Both the position numbers and the translations under genes were made by a program. Below the pieces are notes generated by a model that saw only the letters and a program-made list of their open reading frames with translations, was not told the origin of the DNA and made no database searches. DNA of 64,000 nt, from the NCBI GenBank assembly GCA_017547165.1, contig JAFYQK010000001.1, forward strand, positions 159,422-223,421, given 5' to 3'. Shown piece after piece: positions 26,804 through 36,389 of this stretch (position 1 is its first letter; each line of letters opens with the position of its first letter). Source of the DNA: Bacteroidaceae bacterium (lineage in GTDB: Bacteria > Bacteroidota > Bacteroidia > Bacteroidales > Bacteroidaceae).

Positions 26804-29800
26804 TTATCGGATTGCAAATTTCTGAATATACTGGCGTGCAGCACTTGGTGTCTCGTAGGTGACTGAGTGTTTGCCATTCTCCAAATCCACATGATTCAAA
26901 ACGCCATCAATCAAGTGTACAACAGCAAAACTTGTTGACAGAGTGGTTTTGCTTGCACTAAGTTCTTGATTCTTAATGGTGCTACTACATGCTCTATCAC
27001 ATGTCATTATGTTCTTTACATCTTTGACTATACCATTCTTTTCCCAAGTGTACAGAGTGTTTATCCATTCACCATCTTTTGTGTTGTCTTTAACCATAAG
27101 CATGGTTTCGTTTCCAAGTTTCTCTCTCTTGGCAAATATTTTTACAAACAATCCTGTTTTGTTATTGAAACTGCTGGTTGTCATTTCTGTGTTCTTCTCG
27201 GTCTTATCAGCGAAGAAAGACTTGTCTGCAAAGTGTGATCTGATGAAATTTGTGAGGTATGTGATTTTTGCCTGAATACGCAGACTGTCCTCTGCAGATT
27301 TCAATACACCTGATTCGTCAATGCTATTGTCGAAATCGTCCTGAATGCTCTCCCATGTTGGAAGACCATTTTCTATAGCATTAAGAATAGCTTCGTTGCT
27401 TGGTACGTAAACAGTATAATTGTAATTATTGAAGAATGTGACATTCTGGTCTACAGCATAGTTGTCGTAGAAAGTCAGGTACTTCTCAACGGCCTTGTTT
27501 AAGGCATTTAATTGAGTAGCATTATTTTTATCGTACTGACTTTCATCAACAAGACCAGATTTTTTAATCAACTCTTCCATACCAAATGGGGTATCTCCTG
27601 CTTCTTTCTCGATATAACCATTACATAGTTTGAAGAACTCCAGGTATGGATTTGTGTTCATTACTTCTTCTGGCAGATATTGCTCTTCTGATCCTACTTG
27701 ACCACGCTGGATATTTGACATTACACTAAATACGCTTCGTGCAGCAGGAATAACGGGGGCATCCAGTGTGAAGGTGCAACCATTCTTGTAATCACCGCTT
27801 TCTACAATACCGCAATATTGAATACCAGGATTCTGGTGTGGAACCTGTTCGCGCTCATTTTCCAATTGGAAACCACCTTGTGCCTTAACTACCTTGCGAT
27901 TTGCACCGGTACCTTCACGGGTCACCTTAATACCCATACCGTTTTTAGAAAGGTAATATTCATCTTCGTCGGTATTAATAGAGTTTGTACCATTCTCGTG
28001 TACAACAGTGAAATCTTCAAGCATGTTACGGAAACGGTTGATAAGCTCACCCTCATCAATGTTCTTTGCATATTTGCCACCAATCTTACCAGTTGCGATG
28101 TCGTATCTCACTGATGGGGGGGTCTTTTCTGAATGCAATTTTACAAATGGGAAGTCGTCATTACCTTTTTTATATATAAAGCGCATTACGCGAGGCTGCT
28201 TACTGGTGAAGCTCATTGGGTCGTAGTAATACTGCATAGCTTCGTCATTGGGCATAAAGAAGGTAAAGCGTGACTGCATAGCTTTGAGGTATGCATAGTA
28301 GTTCAAACCAATCTTAGGTGTTTTACCTGCGAGTGCCAAAGTATAGTCACTGTAAATGGCCCAGTTCATGATACGGTTAGTAGAACGAATGTATGCTGGT
28401 GTTGTTACACAGTTGAAGTCTGAAGGTGTTAATACATTATTCATAATATATACAGCACCATTACATGCAACCAAAACAGTGTCAATGTTACCGTCGCCTT
28501 CGCTCATCAGTTTTGTATCTTTTTCAGAGAAGATTTGTTCCAAAGTAACTTCCTCACGTAATCCTAACATCTTGCTGGGAACTGAGTTTGCGAAGCTTGC
28601 AAACATACAGTGGTTGATGATGGCATAGAGCTTGTTCAATGGAATTTGGTCAATATCCAAAAACAAGGTCTCAAGGTCGGTGTCGCTATAACTGCCAGCC
28701 TTGTGGTCCTTAGTGTACTCTTCTAACAAAATCTTACCACCTCCATTATTGAAGTAGTCCAGCATCTGTGCATCGTTTGGAACGAACATTGCACCCATGT
28801 CCTCTTCAGGCTTAGAACTCTCGGGATAGTAACCATTCCATCCTGGATCAAACTTCAGAATGGCATCACTGGTGCCACCAAAAGCATTGCCACGTTCGTC
28901 GCTGTTCAATGCAGCTCCACCAAATGATCTGCCTGAATAGTAGCGCTTGGTGTAAAGAGTGTCAGTCTCTTCGTTGAAGTTTGGATTAAGTTGTGAGAAT
29001 ATTTTGGTTATGCTCTTGTCCTCATAAGGAACAGAGAAACGGTCAAGCAAATGACTAAAGATATTGGTCTTTCCGTTTGTACGAATTACCTCGGCCATGT
29101 TTGCCAAGGGAACCAAAGGCTTTTCTGTCATGTTTACATAACCATTTTCGCAAACGATATCTGCGCTATCCAAAAGTGCATCATATACGTGTACGTCGCT
29201 AGTGTTACGCTCGCGACCCATGATGATGCGGAAGTCACGGTCAGTAATTTGCTTCTTTGCCATGTACTCGTTGGTGAAGTGAATCATCATGCTGACAGAA
29301 TGGTCTGTAAGCATGTAGATAGAGTCATCTTCTGAGTATGAAGCACGGATTCTTGACCATTGGTCTTTCTCAGGGAATTCAGCTTCTGTTTCTGAAGCCT
29401 GCTTGTCAAGGTTCCAATAAGTTTTGGGAAGGTCCTTTACTGCTATTCTAGAAACGGTGTCAACCAATTCTACGTCGGTCTTTCTGCGTAAGTATTGACC
29501 ACGGGTGGGCTTGCTGCCTGAACTGCTTGCCAAATTTTCCATTACTATGGCATTGTTAAGCATACTTGTGTGCAGCAAAAGTTTTTTCTGGCTCTTAGAC
29601 AGTTGTGCATAACTTTGTGCATAATGCCAAGGATTAGATTCGGGCAACGACTTGTTGGCTTCGAAGAATTTTTGCCAAGCTTCATCTGTTGCTGCAAAAA
29701 CTGTCTTTGAACCTGTGCGCGACAAGATTTGCACCAATGAACCTTCGTCTCCACCTCCTGTGTTGATGTCGGGGTCTGCAATCAGGCGCAGGTAGTTCGT

Positions 29801-29974
29801 GTAATTTCCGTTGCTCTCAAGAGTTTCGTAAATGCTGGAGTTGAGCCACGATGGTTTGACTTCGTCCAAAGTGTACTCGTCCTGACATGCTGTGAAACTT
29901 CCGCCGAGAGCAAGCATGCAAGCGGCAAAGGCCACGTGCTTGCTGCATTTGCTTAAACGGTTTCTCATACGCAT
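26804..29974 (-). CDS. Large multi-domain fasciclin (FAS1) lipoprotein, first gene of the SusCD locus
   Basis: 1056 residues; lipobox FTAC (Cys30) after an Arg/Lys-rich start. The first FAS1 domain is clear: KTVFAATDEAWQKFFEANKS, then LLLHTSMLNNAIVMENLASS. At least two more FAS1-like parts follow: MFVPNDAQMLDYFNNGGGKI near 395, FFMPNDEAMQYYYDP near 575 and YTVYVPSNEAILNAIENGLP near 870, ending SFAVVHLIDGVLNHVDLENG. Three or four FAS1 repeats in one lipoprotein suggest an extended surface stalk or ligand-binding arm. As first gene of the seven-gene locus it is read from the 30.16-kb promoter after a leader of about 180 nt. Function beyond surface binding is not known. Confidence 0.82.
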   Translation of the reverse strand: MRMRNRLSKCSKHVAFAACMLALGGSFTACQDEYTLDEVKPSWLNSSIYETLESNGNYTNYLRLIADPDINTGGGDEGSLVQILSRTGSKTVFAATDEAWQKFFEANKSLPESNPWHYAQSYAQLSKSQKKLLLHTSMLNNAIVMENLASSSGSKPTRGQYLRRKTDVELVDTVSRIAVKDLPKTYWNLDKQASETEAEFPEKDQWSRIRASYSEDDSIYMLTDHSVSMMIHFTNEYMAKKQITDRDFRIIMGRERNTSDVHVYDALLDSADIVCENGYVNMTEKPLVPLANMAEVIRTNGKTNIFSHLLDRFSVPYEDKSITKIFSQLNPNFNEETDTLYTKRYYSGRSFGGAALNSDERGNAFGGTSDAILKFDPGWNGYYPESSKPEEDMGAMFVPNDAQMLDYFNNGGGKILLEEYTKDHKAGSYSDTDLETLFLDIDQIPLNKLYAIINHCMFASFANSVPSKMLGLREEVTLEQIFSEKDTKLMSEGDGNIDTVLVACNGAVYIMNNVLTPSDFNCVTTPAYIRSTNRIMNWAIYSDYTLALAGKTPKIGLNYYAYLKAMQSRFTFFMPNDEAMQYYYDPMSFTSKQPRVMRFIYKKGNDDFPFVKLHSEKTPPSVRYDIATGKIGGKYAKNIDEGELINRFRNMLEDFTVVHENGTNSINTDEDEYYLSKNGMGIKVTREGTGANRKVVKAQGGFQLENEREQVPHQNPGIQYCGIVESGDYKNGCTFTLDAPVIPAARSVFSVMSNIQRGQVGSEEQYLPEEVMNTNPYLEFFKLCNGYIEKEAGDTPFGMEELIKKSGLVDESQYDKNNATQLNALNKAVEKYLTFYDNYAVDQNVTFFNNYNYTVYVPSNEAILNAIENGLPTWESIQDDFDNSIDESGVLKSAEDSLRIQAKITYLTNFIRSHFADKSFFADKTEKNTEMTTSSFNNKTGLFVKIFAKREKLGNETMLMVKDNTKDGEWINTLYTWEKNGIVKDVKNIMTCDRACSSTIKNQELSASKTTLSTSFAVVHLIDGVLNHVDLENGKHSVTYETPSAARQYIQKFAIR

Positions 29975-30163
29975 AATTTTTAGGATTTATTGTTTGTTTA
30001 GTTAATATTTTGTGCTTGGTTTTAGACTTTGATATGTTCAATAATTTGTTCTGTTTTTGTTTTTCATTCTTTTTTTTAGATTTAGGTTTTCATTTTCAGT
30101 ATTGTTTTTCAAAGGTTAATTCTGATTGTTGTTTTTTGTTTATATATAGCACTTATGTGTCAA

Positions 30164-30171
30164 CAAATTTA
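30164..30171 (-). promoter_or_regulatory. Candidate promoter -7 element of the SusCD-fasciclin locus
   Basis: Minus-strand TAAATTTG fits TAnnTTTG. It would give a leader of about 180 nt before the first fasciclin gene at 29974. No good -33 TTTG was found at the usual spacing and no regulator gene lies beside it. Confidence 0.35.
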
Positions 30172-30751
30172 AGAAATTTTTATGAAATATTTCTCCTGTA
30201 TATGCAATAAACTATGTTTATGCGTCAATTTTAACAGATGAATAATTGTTCTGTGAATGTTTTATAGTGTTAAAAAGTGAAATTTGCCGAGTGTTTATGT
30301 TACACTTAATTGTGCGTTTCATTTTATGTGAATAATTATTGGATTTCGTTTAGCCCTCGCTTATATTACTTTTTGCATCGTATAGAGGTGTTTTGTTATT
30401 GTCGCATTTTTTCTTTTGTTAATTTGTTTTAATACAAGTCGGTCATTATATTGATGATAATAGTCTTTATTTATTTGAACCATTTGTTAAGTCAGTAGAG
30501 CGGACTCATACTCGTTTGAAGTCAGTTTTGGCGAGAAAATGTCGGGCATAATTCAAAAGATGTTTTGCTGTATTGAGGACTCAATGGAGACAATCGTAAC
30601 CGAGAAGTGACGAAACAGATGCCACCCAAATGACTTCATTATCGTGTAACAGTCTTATGGTCTATTTGGCGTTAATTATTTCTCTCCTGTGCGAATTTTT
30701 CTTCTTCAAAAATATTTACATGTAATGGGCTTCGTTTTCTTATTGAAAAGA

Positions 30752-30854
30752 CATTGTAATCTTATGCCCGGAAGATTGTAATCTTAGGGACACAGGATTG
30801 TAATCTTCTGGGCATAAGATTATGGGGCATTGCCCCTAAGATTAGGGCATGCCA
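30752..30854. repeat. Array B: tandem repeat, 22-bp period
   Basis: Units start at 30752, 30774, 30796, 30818 and 30840 (partial), exactly 22 bp apart. Units one to three share ATTGTAATCTT; units four and five keep GATTA. The junctions form near-palindromes AAGATT-GT-AATCTT. The variable parts pair with one another (ATGCCC in unit one, GGGCAT in unit three, GGGGCATTGCCCC in unit four). Non-coding; no flanking cas genes. Confidence 0.8.
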
Positions 30855-31105
30855 AAGAGAAGGTTGCTTTCGATTGGCTATGTGGTATTTATTGGTGTGG
30901 TTAACTTCTTTAGTATTAGTAGGTTAGGTTTGGTCGATATGGTTTGTGGTGCCGCGCTTGTTCGTAGGTATGATGTTCTGCCGTCTTTTAATTTCTGATT
31001 AATAATACAGTTATTTGTGTTCTTGTAAATGTAGAAAAATGTTTACATGTGTAAGTTTTGTCTTAACTCTTGATTCATGTCTATGTGATGATGTATAATA
31101 AAGAA

Positions 31106-31149
31106 CTTTCTTTATGGCAAATCGCATAATTTGATTGTCATAAAGAAAG
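31106..31149 (-). terminator. Hairpin downstream of miaA
   Basis: 11-bp inverted repeat CTTTCTTTATG / CATAAAGAAAG with an inner CAAAT / ATTTG stem, 32-75 bp after the miaA stop. Probably ends the purM-miaA operon. Confidence 0.5.
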
Positions 31150-31180
31150 CTCAGTATGAATGAGTGTGGGAAATAAACAC

Positions 31181-32110
31181 TCAAAAATTTACCATGATAT
31201 AATTGTAAATTTCTTCTATATTGCTAGGGTGAAACCACTTAATCTCATTGTCATGTTTAAACCATGTTAGTTGCTTCTTGGCATATACGCGTGTGTTTTT
31301 CTTAATTTTTTCTATAGCCATCGGAAGTTCCCATGTGCCATCAAGTACATTGAACATTTCCTTGTATCCTACTGTGTTTAACGCATTCTTGTCGCGATGT
31401 TTGTATAGTGACATCGCCTCATGCAGAAGTCCGGAGTTAATCATTGTGTCAACTCGTGAATTGATGCGTTCGAACAACTCTTCGCGTGGTCTTTCAAGAC
31501 CTATTTTTAGAATGCGAAAGGGACGATTGGTGGTGTTAAGTTTTTTGTCTATATTTCTTAATGTTTGGCGAGTTAAGAAACTTGAATATGGTTTGCCTGT
31601 GGTATAAAAAATTTCTAGTGCATGTATTATGCGTTTCCAGTTCTTGTGATCAACGATATCGTAGTGCTGAGGATCAATGAGTTTCAATTCTGCAAGCATT
31701 TTATCAATGCCCTCCTCCTGGTACCGTTGTTTTAGTGAACTGCGAACATCTTCATTGACGGTGGGAATGTCATCAATCCCATTGCAAACGGCATCAATAT
31801 ACATCATGCTACCACCAGATAAAATTAGTGTGTCATGAAATTTGAAAAGCTCTGAGGTTAAGGACAAGACTTCTTCTTCGTATTTGGCGGCACTATAATA
31901 TTCATCAAGCTCTAACTTGCCAACAAAATAGTGCTTAACACGTTCTAGCTGTTCTTGTGTTGGAGATGCCGTGCCAATCTCCATGCCTTTATATATTTGC
32001 CTCGAATCGCAATTGAGTATTGGGCAATTGAGTTTTTCGGCTATTGATAGGGTTAGCTCTGTTTTGCCTACAGCAGTAGGCCCTAATATTATAATGAGCA
32101 ACGGTTTCAT
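31181..32110 (-). CDS. miaA: tRNA dimethylallyltransferase
   Basis: 309 residues. MiaA transfers dimethylallyl from DMAPP to A37 of tRNAs reading UNN codons. The P-loop is [18 protein letters not shown] at 6-23; [20 protein letters not shown] follows with the conserved Asp-Ser-Arg-Gln. [19 protein letters not shown] and, at the C-terminus, [16 protein letters not shown] with the typical 'tR.yAkRQ.tWfr' motif complete the family pattern. It follows the small acidic protein gene by 7 bp and is the last gene of the purM-lpx operon. Confidence 0.97.
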   Translation of the reverse strand: MKPLLIIILGPTAVGKTELTLSIAEKLNCPILNCDSRQIYKGMEIGTASPTQEQLERVKHYFVGKLELDEYYSAAKYEEEVLSLTSELFKFHDTLILSGGSMMYIDAVCNGIDDIPTVNEDVRSSLKQRYQEEGIDKMLAELKLIDPQHYDIVDHKNWKRIIHALEIFYTTGKPYSSFLTRQTLRNIDKKLNTTNRPFRILKIGLERPREELFERINSRVDTMINSGLLHEAMSLYKHRDKNALNTVGYKEMFNVLDGTWELPMAIEKIKKNTRVYAKKQLTWFKHDNEIKWFHPSNIEEIYNYIMVNF

Positions 32111-32117
32111 ATGTTAT

Positions 32118-32675
32118 TTATTGTTCGCTCACTTCAAATCCTTCTAAATCTATTTCTTCTTCTAAGAATGCGTCATCTGCCACAGTCTCTTCTAAGTCAT
32201 CTTCAGTGGTAGAATGATTTTTTTCTGTTGACGTATGCGTAGTTGTATAAGGAAGCTCATTTTCTTCGTAAAATTGAACAGGGGGGCAACCTTTTCTGCG
32301 TCTGACACATGCATGTGACGTTTCCTCTCCAAAAATTTGCTCAACAAGCTCTAATAGGAACGTGCGTCTGTTTTCTGTGTCATAAACATATGCAATTCGT
32401 TGGGTATTGTCTTCTATAAACTCCTCAAGACTTATTTCTTCCATTAGAAAGAGATCTTCGTCGTATCCAATGGCTTTATCGTTTCTAAGGTAAATTATTT
32501 CTTTGGTTTTCCAATTCTCATCACAAATCAAGAATTTATGGTTGCCTTCTTCCCGAAAACTGCATTCTTTTAGAATGAGGTTATGTAATTCCAGGAATTT
32601 GTCATGTGGCGATATCATAATCTCCATTACGAAGTTTTCTATTTCTTCGCAAAATAGTAGAAAACGGTATGTCAT
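32118..32675 (-). CDS. Acidic protein, plasmid pRiA4b ORF-3-like family
   Basis: 185 residues from the start chosen here. The N-terminal two thirds (YRFLLFCEEIENFVMEIMIS, FLELHNLILKECSF, FLICDENWKTKEIIYL, AYVYDTENRRTFLLELVEQI) match the pRiA4b ORF-3-like pattern sometimes called 'IS1096 passenger TnpR', whose function is unknown. The C-terminal 50 residues are an acidic tail (EEEIDLEGFEVSEQ). A longer frame starts at 32732 but would overlap lpxA by 41 bp; the ATG at 32675 leaves 16 bp after the lpxA stop and starts right at the conserved YRFLLF segment. It sits between lpxA and miaA and is cotranscribed with them. It is not a sign of a mobile element here. Confidence 0.65.
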   Translation of the reverse strand: MTYRFLLFCEEIENFVMEIMISPHDKFLELHNLILKECSFREEGNHKFLICDENWKTKEIIYLRNDKAIGYDEDLFLMEEISLEEFIEDNTQRIAYVYDTENRRTFLLELVEQIFGEETSHACVRRRKGCPPVQFYEENELPYTTTHTSTEKNHSTTEDDLEETVADDAFLEEEIDLEGFEVSEQ

Positions 32676-32691
32676 GATATTTGAACTACTT

Positions 32692-33459
32692 TTATCTAAT
32701 AAAACCTCGTTTGCTTGTACGTATAAATTCAAGTATATATTCTATTTCTGGTGACGAGGGGATTTCCTGTTCAACTCTAACCAGTAGGTCTTTCAATAAT
32801 CCTGTATCCTGAAGTATTATTTGATAGGTTCGGTGAATGTTATCGATGATATCGCGTTCGAACCCTCTTCTGCGAAGACCAACAGTATTCAGTCCGCAAA
32901 AAGCAGCAGGGTCACGTGCAATGAGGGAGTATGGCAGTATGTCTTGTGACGATCTGGTGCCACCACCTACCATGCAATAGCTGCCAATTCGGCAGAATTG
33001 GTGGACTAATACATTTGCCGATAAAATAGCCCTATCATCGATGGTTACCTCTCCTGCCAGTTTGGTACCATTACCGATGATGCATTCGCTTCCAACAATA
33101 TCGTCATGTGCGATATGTACACCCTCCATGAATAGGTTTTGGTTTCCTATAACTGTCTTGTTTTTTGCTGCTGTACCTCTGTTTACTGTAACATTTTCGC
33201 GGAAAGTGTTGTTATTTCCTATTTCAGCGGTTGTTTCTTCTCCAATAAATTTCAAATCTTGGGGAATGGCACTGATAACTGCTCCTGGAAAGAACTTGTT
33301 TCCGTTTCCAATTCTTGCGCCATAAAGGATTGTTACACTATTCATAAGGACATTGTTGTCTCCAATGACAACATTCTTGTCTATGTAACAGAATGGGCCG
33401 ATCTCGCAATTCTCTCCGATAATCGCTTCGGGGTGAATGTAAGCTAATGGACTAATCAT
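32692..33459 (-). CDS. lpxA: UDP-N-acetylglucosamine acyltransferase
   Basis: 255 residues, the normal length. First step of lipid A synthesis: adds a 3-hydroxyacyl chain to UDP-GlcNAc in the cytosol. A left-handed beta-helix of hexapeptide repeats starts at residue 4 (YIHPEAIIGENCEIGPFCYI) and includes MEGVHIAHDDIVGSECIIGN with the catalytic histidine in HIAHD. The C-terminal helical part has RRRGFERDIIDNIHRTYQII. Its start codon overlaps the lpxC stop by 4 bp (ATGA). Confidence 0.97.
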   Translation of the reverse strand: MISPLAYIHPEAIIGENCEIGPFCYIDKNVVIGDNNVLMNSVTILYGARIGNGNKFFPGAVISAIPQDLKFIGEETTAEIGNNNTFRENVTVNRGTAAKNKTVIGNQNLFMEGVHIAHDDIVGSECIIGNGTKLAGEVTIDDRAILSANVLVHQFCRIGSYCMVGGGTRSSQDILPYSLIARDPAAFCGLNTVGLRRRGFERDIIDNIHRTYQIILQDTGLLKDLLVRVEQEIPSSPEIEYILEFIRTSKRGFIR

Positions 33460-34352
33460 ATTTTTAGAAGTCTTGCAAATTTATTGTTAATGGTGTGTCC
33501 TGGCTTTGTCGCCACAATATGCCCTTTAATGGGTTTTCCAACAAGTGAAATGTCTCCGATAAGGTCAAGTAATTTATGTCGGGCAGGCTCGTTATCCCAA
33601 ACGAGCGGTTTGTGCTGGATATAGCCCAACTCCTTTGCGTCATGCCATTCTGCTTTGGTGATTTGGCATAGTTTGTCTAAATTATCTTGAGATGTTTCTG
33701 TGTCGTATATGACAATGGCGTTGTCCAAATCTCCACCTTTTATCAAACCTAATGAAATCAGTCCCTGAATCTCTCTGACAAAAACAAAGGTTCTTGCTGC
33801 ACTTATTTGGGGCTCATAATCTTCAATAGTTGTAAGTGTGGCTGTTTGTATCGGCATCATTTTTGAATTGAAGTCAATGGTTACCGAGACAGCAAAATCA
33901 TCTGCAGGAAGTATGGTGATACTTGCCCCTGTAGATGGGTCGGTATATTCAATGGGATTGTTTATAATAAGCCAGTTTTTGTCAGAATTTTGTTCTATTA
34001 TTCCAACTTCGTGTATGCCTTTTACATATGGTGCTGCGCTGCCGTCAAGGATTGGAAATTCTGGTCCATCTACCTTTATCAGTACATTGTCGATGCCAAA
34101 GGCGTAAAGTGAACTCAATGCGTGTTCAATTGTGCTGCATTTGGCATTGCCTACACCTAATACTGTGCCACGTGTTGTTTCTACAACATTTTCCGCAATA
34201 GCATCAATTATAGGCTCACCATCCATGTCTATGCGTTGTATTTTATAGCCATGATTCTCTGGGGCAGGCAAGAATGTTGCTGTTAATTGCAATCCTGTGT
34301 GTAATCCTTTACCTTTTACAGAAAAAGACGATGCCAATGTACGTTGCTTCAT
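33456..34352 (-). CDS. lpxC: UDP-3-O-acyl-GlcNAc deacetylase, stand-alone (no FabZ domain)
   Basis: 298 residues. Zinc deacetylase committing UDP-acyl-GlcNAc to lipid A. Zn ligands are visible: His77 in STIEHALSSLYAFG, then His259 and Asp263 in HKLLDLIGD; the catalytic His is 278 in KGHIVA. Opening: TLASSFSVKGKGLHTG. In most Bacteroidales LpxC is fused to FabZ (about 460 residues in total). Here the protein ends HTINNKFARLLKI, just where the linker to FabZ normally begins. The stop overlaps the lpxA ATG (ATGA), so no hidden FabZ remnant or frameshift follows. A separate fabZ must lie elsewhere if the cell uses type II fatty acid synthesis. Confidence 0.93.
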   Translation of the reverse strand: MKQRTLASSFSVKGKGLHTGLQLTATFLPAPENHGYKIQRIDMDGEPIIDAIAENVVETTRGTVLGVGNAKCSTIEHALSSLYAFGIDNVLIKVDGPEFPILDGSAAPYVKGIHEVGIIEQNSDKNWLIINNPIEYTDPSTGASITILPADDFAVSVTIDFNSKMMPIQTATLTTIEDYEPQISAARTFVFVREIQGLISLGLIKGGDLDNAIVIYDTETSQDNLDKLCQITKAEWHDAKELGYIQHKPLVWDNEPARHKLLDLIGDISLVGKPIKGHIVATKPGHTINNKFARLLKI

Positions 34353-34371
34353 ATATTATATAAGGTATATA

Positions 34372-35430
34372 TTAAGAATTAGTGCCTTTTTGATCTAATT
34401 TCGCTTTCAATTCCTCTATTTCTTTCTTCATGCGGTTCATTGATGTCCACATATCCGGCAGTTGTTTGATTACGGCTTGTGCTTTCCACCATGTTCGAGG
34501 TTCTATGGCAGGTGTGCCCATAAGTTCTTGTCCTTCTTTTTTGACGCTATTGGGGATTCCTGATTGTGCACCAGCCATTGTCCTGTTTGCTATAGTCGCA
34601 TGACCTGCAATGCCAACCTGTCCACCGAACATGCACCATTCGCCAATCTTTGTTGAACCTGCCACGCCAACCTGTGCAGACATAACGGTATGTTGTCCAA
34701 CTTCGCAATTATGACCTATCTGTACAAGGTTGTCTATTTTGGTGCCTTTTCTGATGATTGTTTCTCCCATAACAGCGCGGTCAACACATGCATTAGCACC
34801 GATTTCCACATTGTCTTCTAACACTACAATTCCTATTTGTGGGATTTTATTATATCCTGTTTCCGATGGTTCAAAACCAAAACCATCTGCACCAATCACG
34901 CTACCTGCATGCAAAATGCAGTTTTGGCCTATTTTACAGTTATGATATACAACGCTATTGGCATACATTGTTGTGTTATCGCCAATCTTACCCCCCTCGC
35001 CAATGCTTACATTTGGATGAATAACACAACCATCACCTATTGACGCATTGTTGCCAATATACACAAATGGACCAATATATACATCTTTACCTATGGTAGC
35101 AGAGGAGGCGATACTTGCCAAAGGGTCTATTCCTTTTGGCTTGGGCTTCATACTTTCGTATATTCCAATAAGTGTTGCTACAGCTTGGCGAGCATTCGGA
35201 ACCTTTATGAGAGTCGCTTTGATATTCTCTTTGGGTTCAAAATCATTGTTGACCAAAACAATACTGCTTTCGGTAGAGTATATGTAATGCTCATATTTGT
35301 CATTCGCCAGAAAACTGATAGTTCCAGTTCTGCCTTCTTCTATTTTTGCAAAATTAGAAACGGTTGCTTCTGGGTTGCCTACTATGGTGCCACCAATTAG
35401 CTCCGCTATCATTTGTGCGCTGAATTCCAT
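34372..35430 (-). CDS. lpxD: UDP-3-O-(3-hydroxyacyl)glucosamine N-acyltransferase
   Basis: 352 residues. Third acylation step of lipid A. An N-terminal uridine-binding domain ([20 protein letters not shown]) is followed by a hexapeptide-repeat beta-helix ([20 protein letters not shown]). The active-site region is [19 protein letters not shown], with the catalytic His in GHN. The C-terminal helix is lysine- and glutamate-rich and likely coiled ([17 protein letters not shown]). It precedes lpxC by 19 bp. Confidence 0.97.
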   Translation of the reverse strand: MEFSAQMIAELIGGTIVGNPEATVSNFAKIEEGRTGTISFLANDKYEHYIYSTESSIVLVNNDFEPKENIKATLIKVPNARQAVATLIGIYESMKPKPKGIDPLASIASSATIGKDVYIGPFVYIGNNASIGDGCVIHPNVSIGEGGKIGDNTTMYANSVVYHNCKIGQNCILHAGSVIGADGFGFEPSETGYNKIPQIGIVVLEDNVEIGANACVDRAVMGETIIRKGTKIDNLVQIGHNCEVGQHTVMSAQVGVAGSTKIGEWCMFGGQVGIAGHATIANRTMAGAQSGIPNSVKKEGQELMGTPAIEPRTWWKAQAVIKQLPDMWTSMNRMKKEIEELKAKLDQKGTNS

Positions 35431-35479
35431 GTGTCCTTTTTGTGTGTTGAATGATGACTTGGAATGTGAACTATGGTTT

Positions 35480-36307
35480 TTAAATGCCTCTATTGCTTAA
35501 TTCTATTGCCATTTCTTCTTGAACGGCTTTAGCAGCCTCTGCCGCGGCATTAGCAAAATTTTCGGTATTATCAGCATAGATGATAGCACGAGAACTATTT
35601 ACCAACAAGCAACATTCGTCTGTCATGCCATATTTGCAAACTTCGCTGAGCGAACCTCCCTGAGCGCCAACGCCAGGTACCAGCAGGAAATGGTTAGGAA
35701 CGATTTTGCGTATCTCCTCAAAAGCCTTACCCTGAGTTGCGCCAACAACATACATCATCTGCTCGTTATTTGCCCACTCCTGGCTCTTTCTTAACACCTT
35801 TTGGAACAACATCTCGCCTTCGGTGCTTTCCGTCAGTTGGAAGTCATGGCTACCCTTGTTGCTTGTAAGAGCCAACAAGATTACCCATTTTCCTTCATAT
35901 CCTAAGAAAGGAGTAACACTGTCTTCTCCCATATATGGTGCAACTGTAACAGAGTCGAGGTTGTATTCCTCAAAGAATGTGCGTGCGTACATGGCAGAAG
36001 TGTTACCGATATCGCCACGCTTAGCATCTGCAATAATAAATTGGTCGGGATAATTCTCTTGAATATATTTAACTGTCTTTTCAAAAGCAATGAGTCCCTT
36101 TACACCAAAAGCTTCGTAGAAAGCCAAGTTGGGCTTGTAGGCAACACAATATTGAGCTGTTGCATCGATGATAGCCTTGTTGAACGCAAAGATTGGATCC
36201 TCTTCTTTCAATAGATATGCAGGCACTTTCTCCAGGTCGGTGTCAAGGCCCACACACAGAAAACTACGCTTTGTCTTAATATTTTGAATAAGTTCTTGTC
36301 TTGTCAT
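35480..36307 (-). CDS. pyrF: Orotidine 5'-phosphate decarboxylase
   Basis: 275 residues, the longer PyrF subfamily. Makes UMP from [20 protein letters not shown] holds the first substrate Asp; [19 protein letters not shown] is the catalytic Asp-Ala-Lys-Arg-Gly-Asp motif. [13 protein letters not shown] binds phosphate. It lies 82 bp after prfA and 49 bp before lpxD, on the same strand as both. Confidence 0.97.
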   Translation of the reverse strand: MTRQELIQNIKTKRSFLCVGLDTDLEKVPAYLLKEEDPIFAFNKAIIDATAQYCVAYKPNLAFYEAFGVKGLIAFEKTVKYIQENYPDQFIIADAKRGDIGNTSAMYARTFFEEYNLDSVTVAPYMGEDSVTPFLGYEGKWVILLALTSNKGSHDFQLTESTEGEMLFQKVLRKSQEWANNEQMMYVVGATQGKAFEEIRKIVPNHFLLVPGVGAQGGSLSEVCKYGMTDECCLLVNSSRAIIYADNTENFANAAAEAAKAVQEEMAIELSNRGI

Positions 36308-36389
36308 AGTATTGTTATTTTTAAGATTCTATGATATATGGATTGTCTATTAATTAGTAATTATGCAGTATCATTTATAATAATAAATA

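Larger units (their letters stand above)
29975..31180. other. 1.2-kb gene-free gap
   Basis: It holds the leader and promoter of the SusCD-fasciclin locus (30164-30171), about 580 bp of AT-rich sequence with no convincing reading frame, the 22-bp repeat array B (30752-30854) and a hairpin downstream of miaA (31106-31149). No tRNA or small-RNA signature was recognised. A decayed mobile element in 30240-30700 is possible but not shown. Confidence 0.5.

Noticed and set aside
30440..30450. Extra copy of the CCGATTTGGGG motif near 30.44 kb
   Set aside because: Only the 8-9 bp CGGTCATTA core matches, which is expected by chance in a window of this size.
30430..30700. Decayed transposase or integrase in the large gap
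   Set aside because: Short frames on both strands were read by eye; none showed a recognisable motif or stayed open for more than about 35 codons.
32118..32675. Mobile-element gene because of the 'IS1096 passenger' name
   Set aside because: It is embedded in the lpxA-miaA operon with tight spacing and no repeats or transposase; the name is historical for the family.
33456..33470. Frameshift or truncation in lpxC that hides FabZ
   Set aside because: The stop codon overlaps the lpxA start by ATGA, and lpxA begins with its normal first residues, so there is no room for FabZ sequence.
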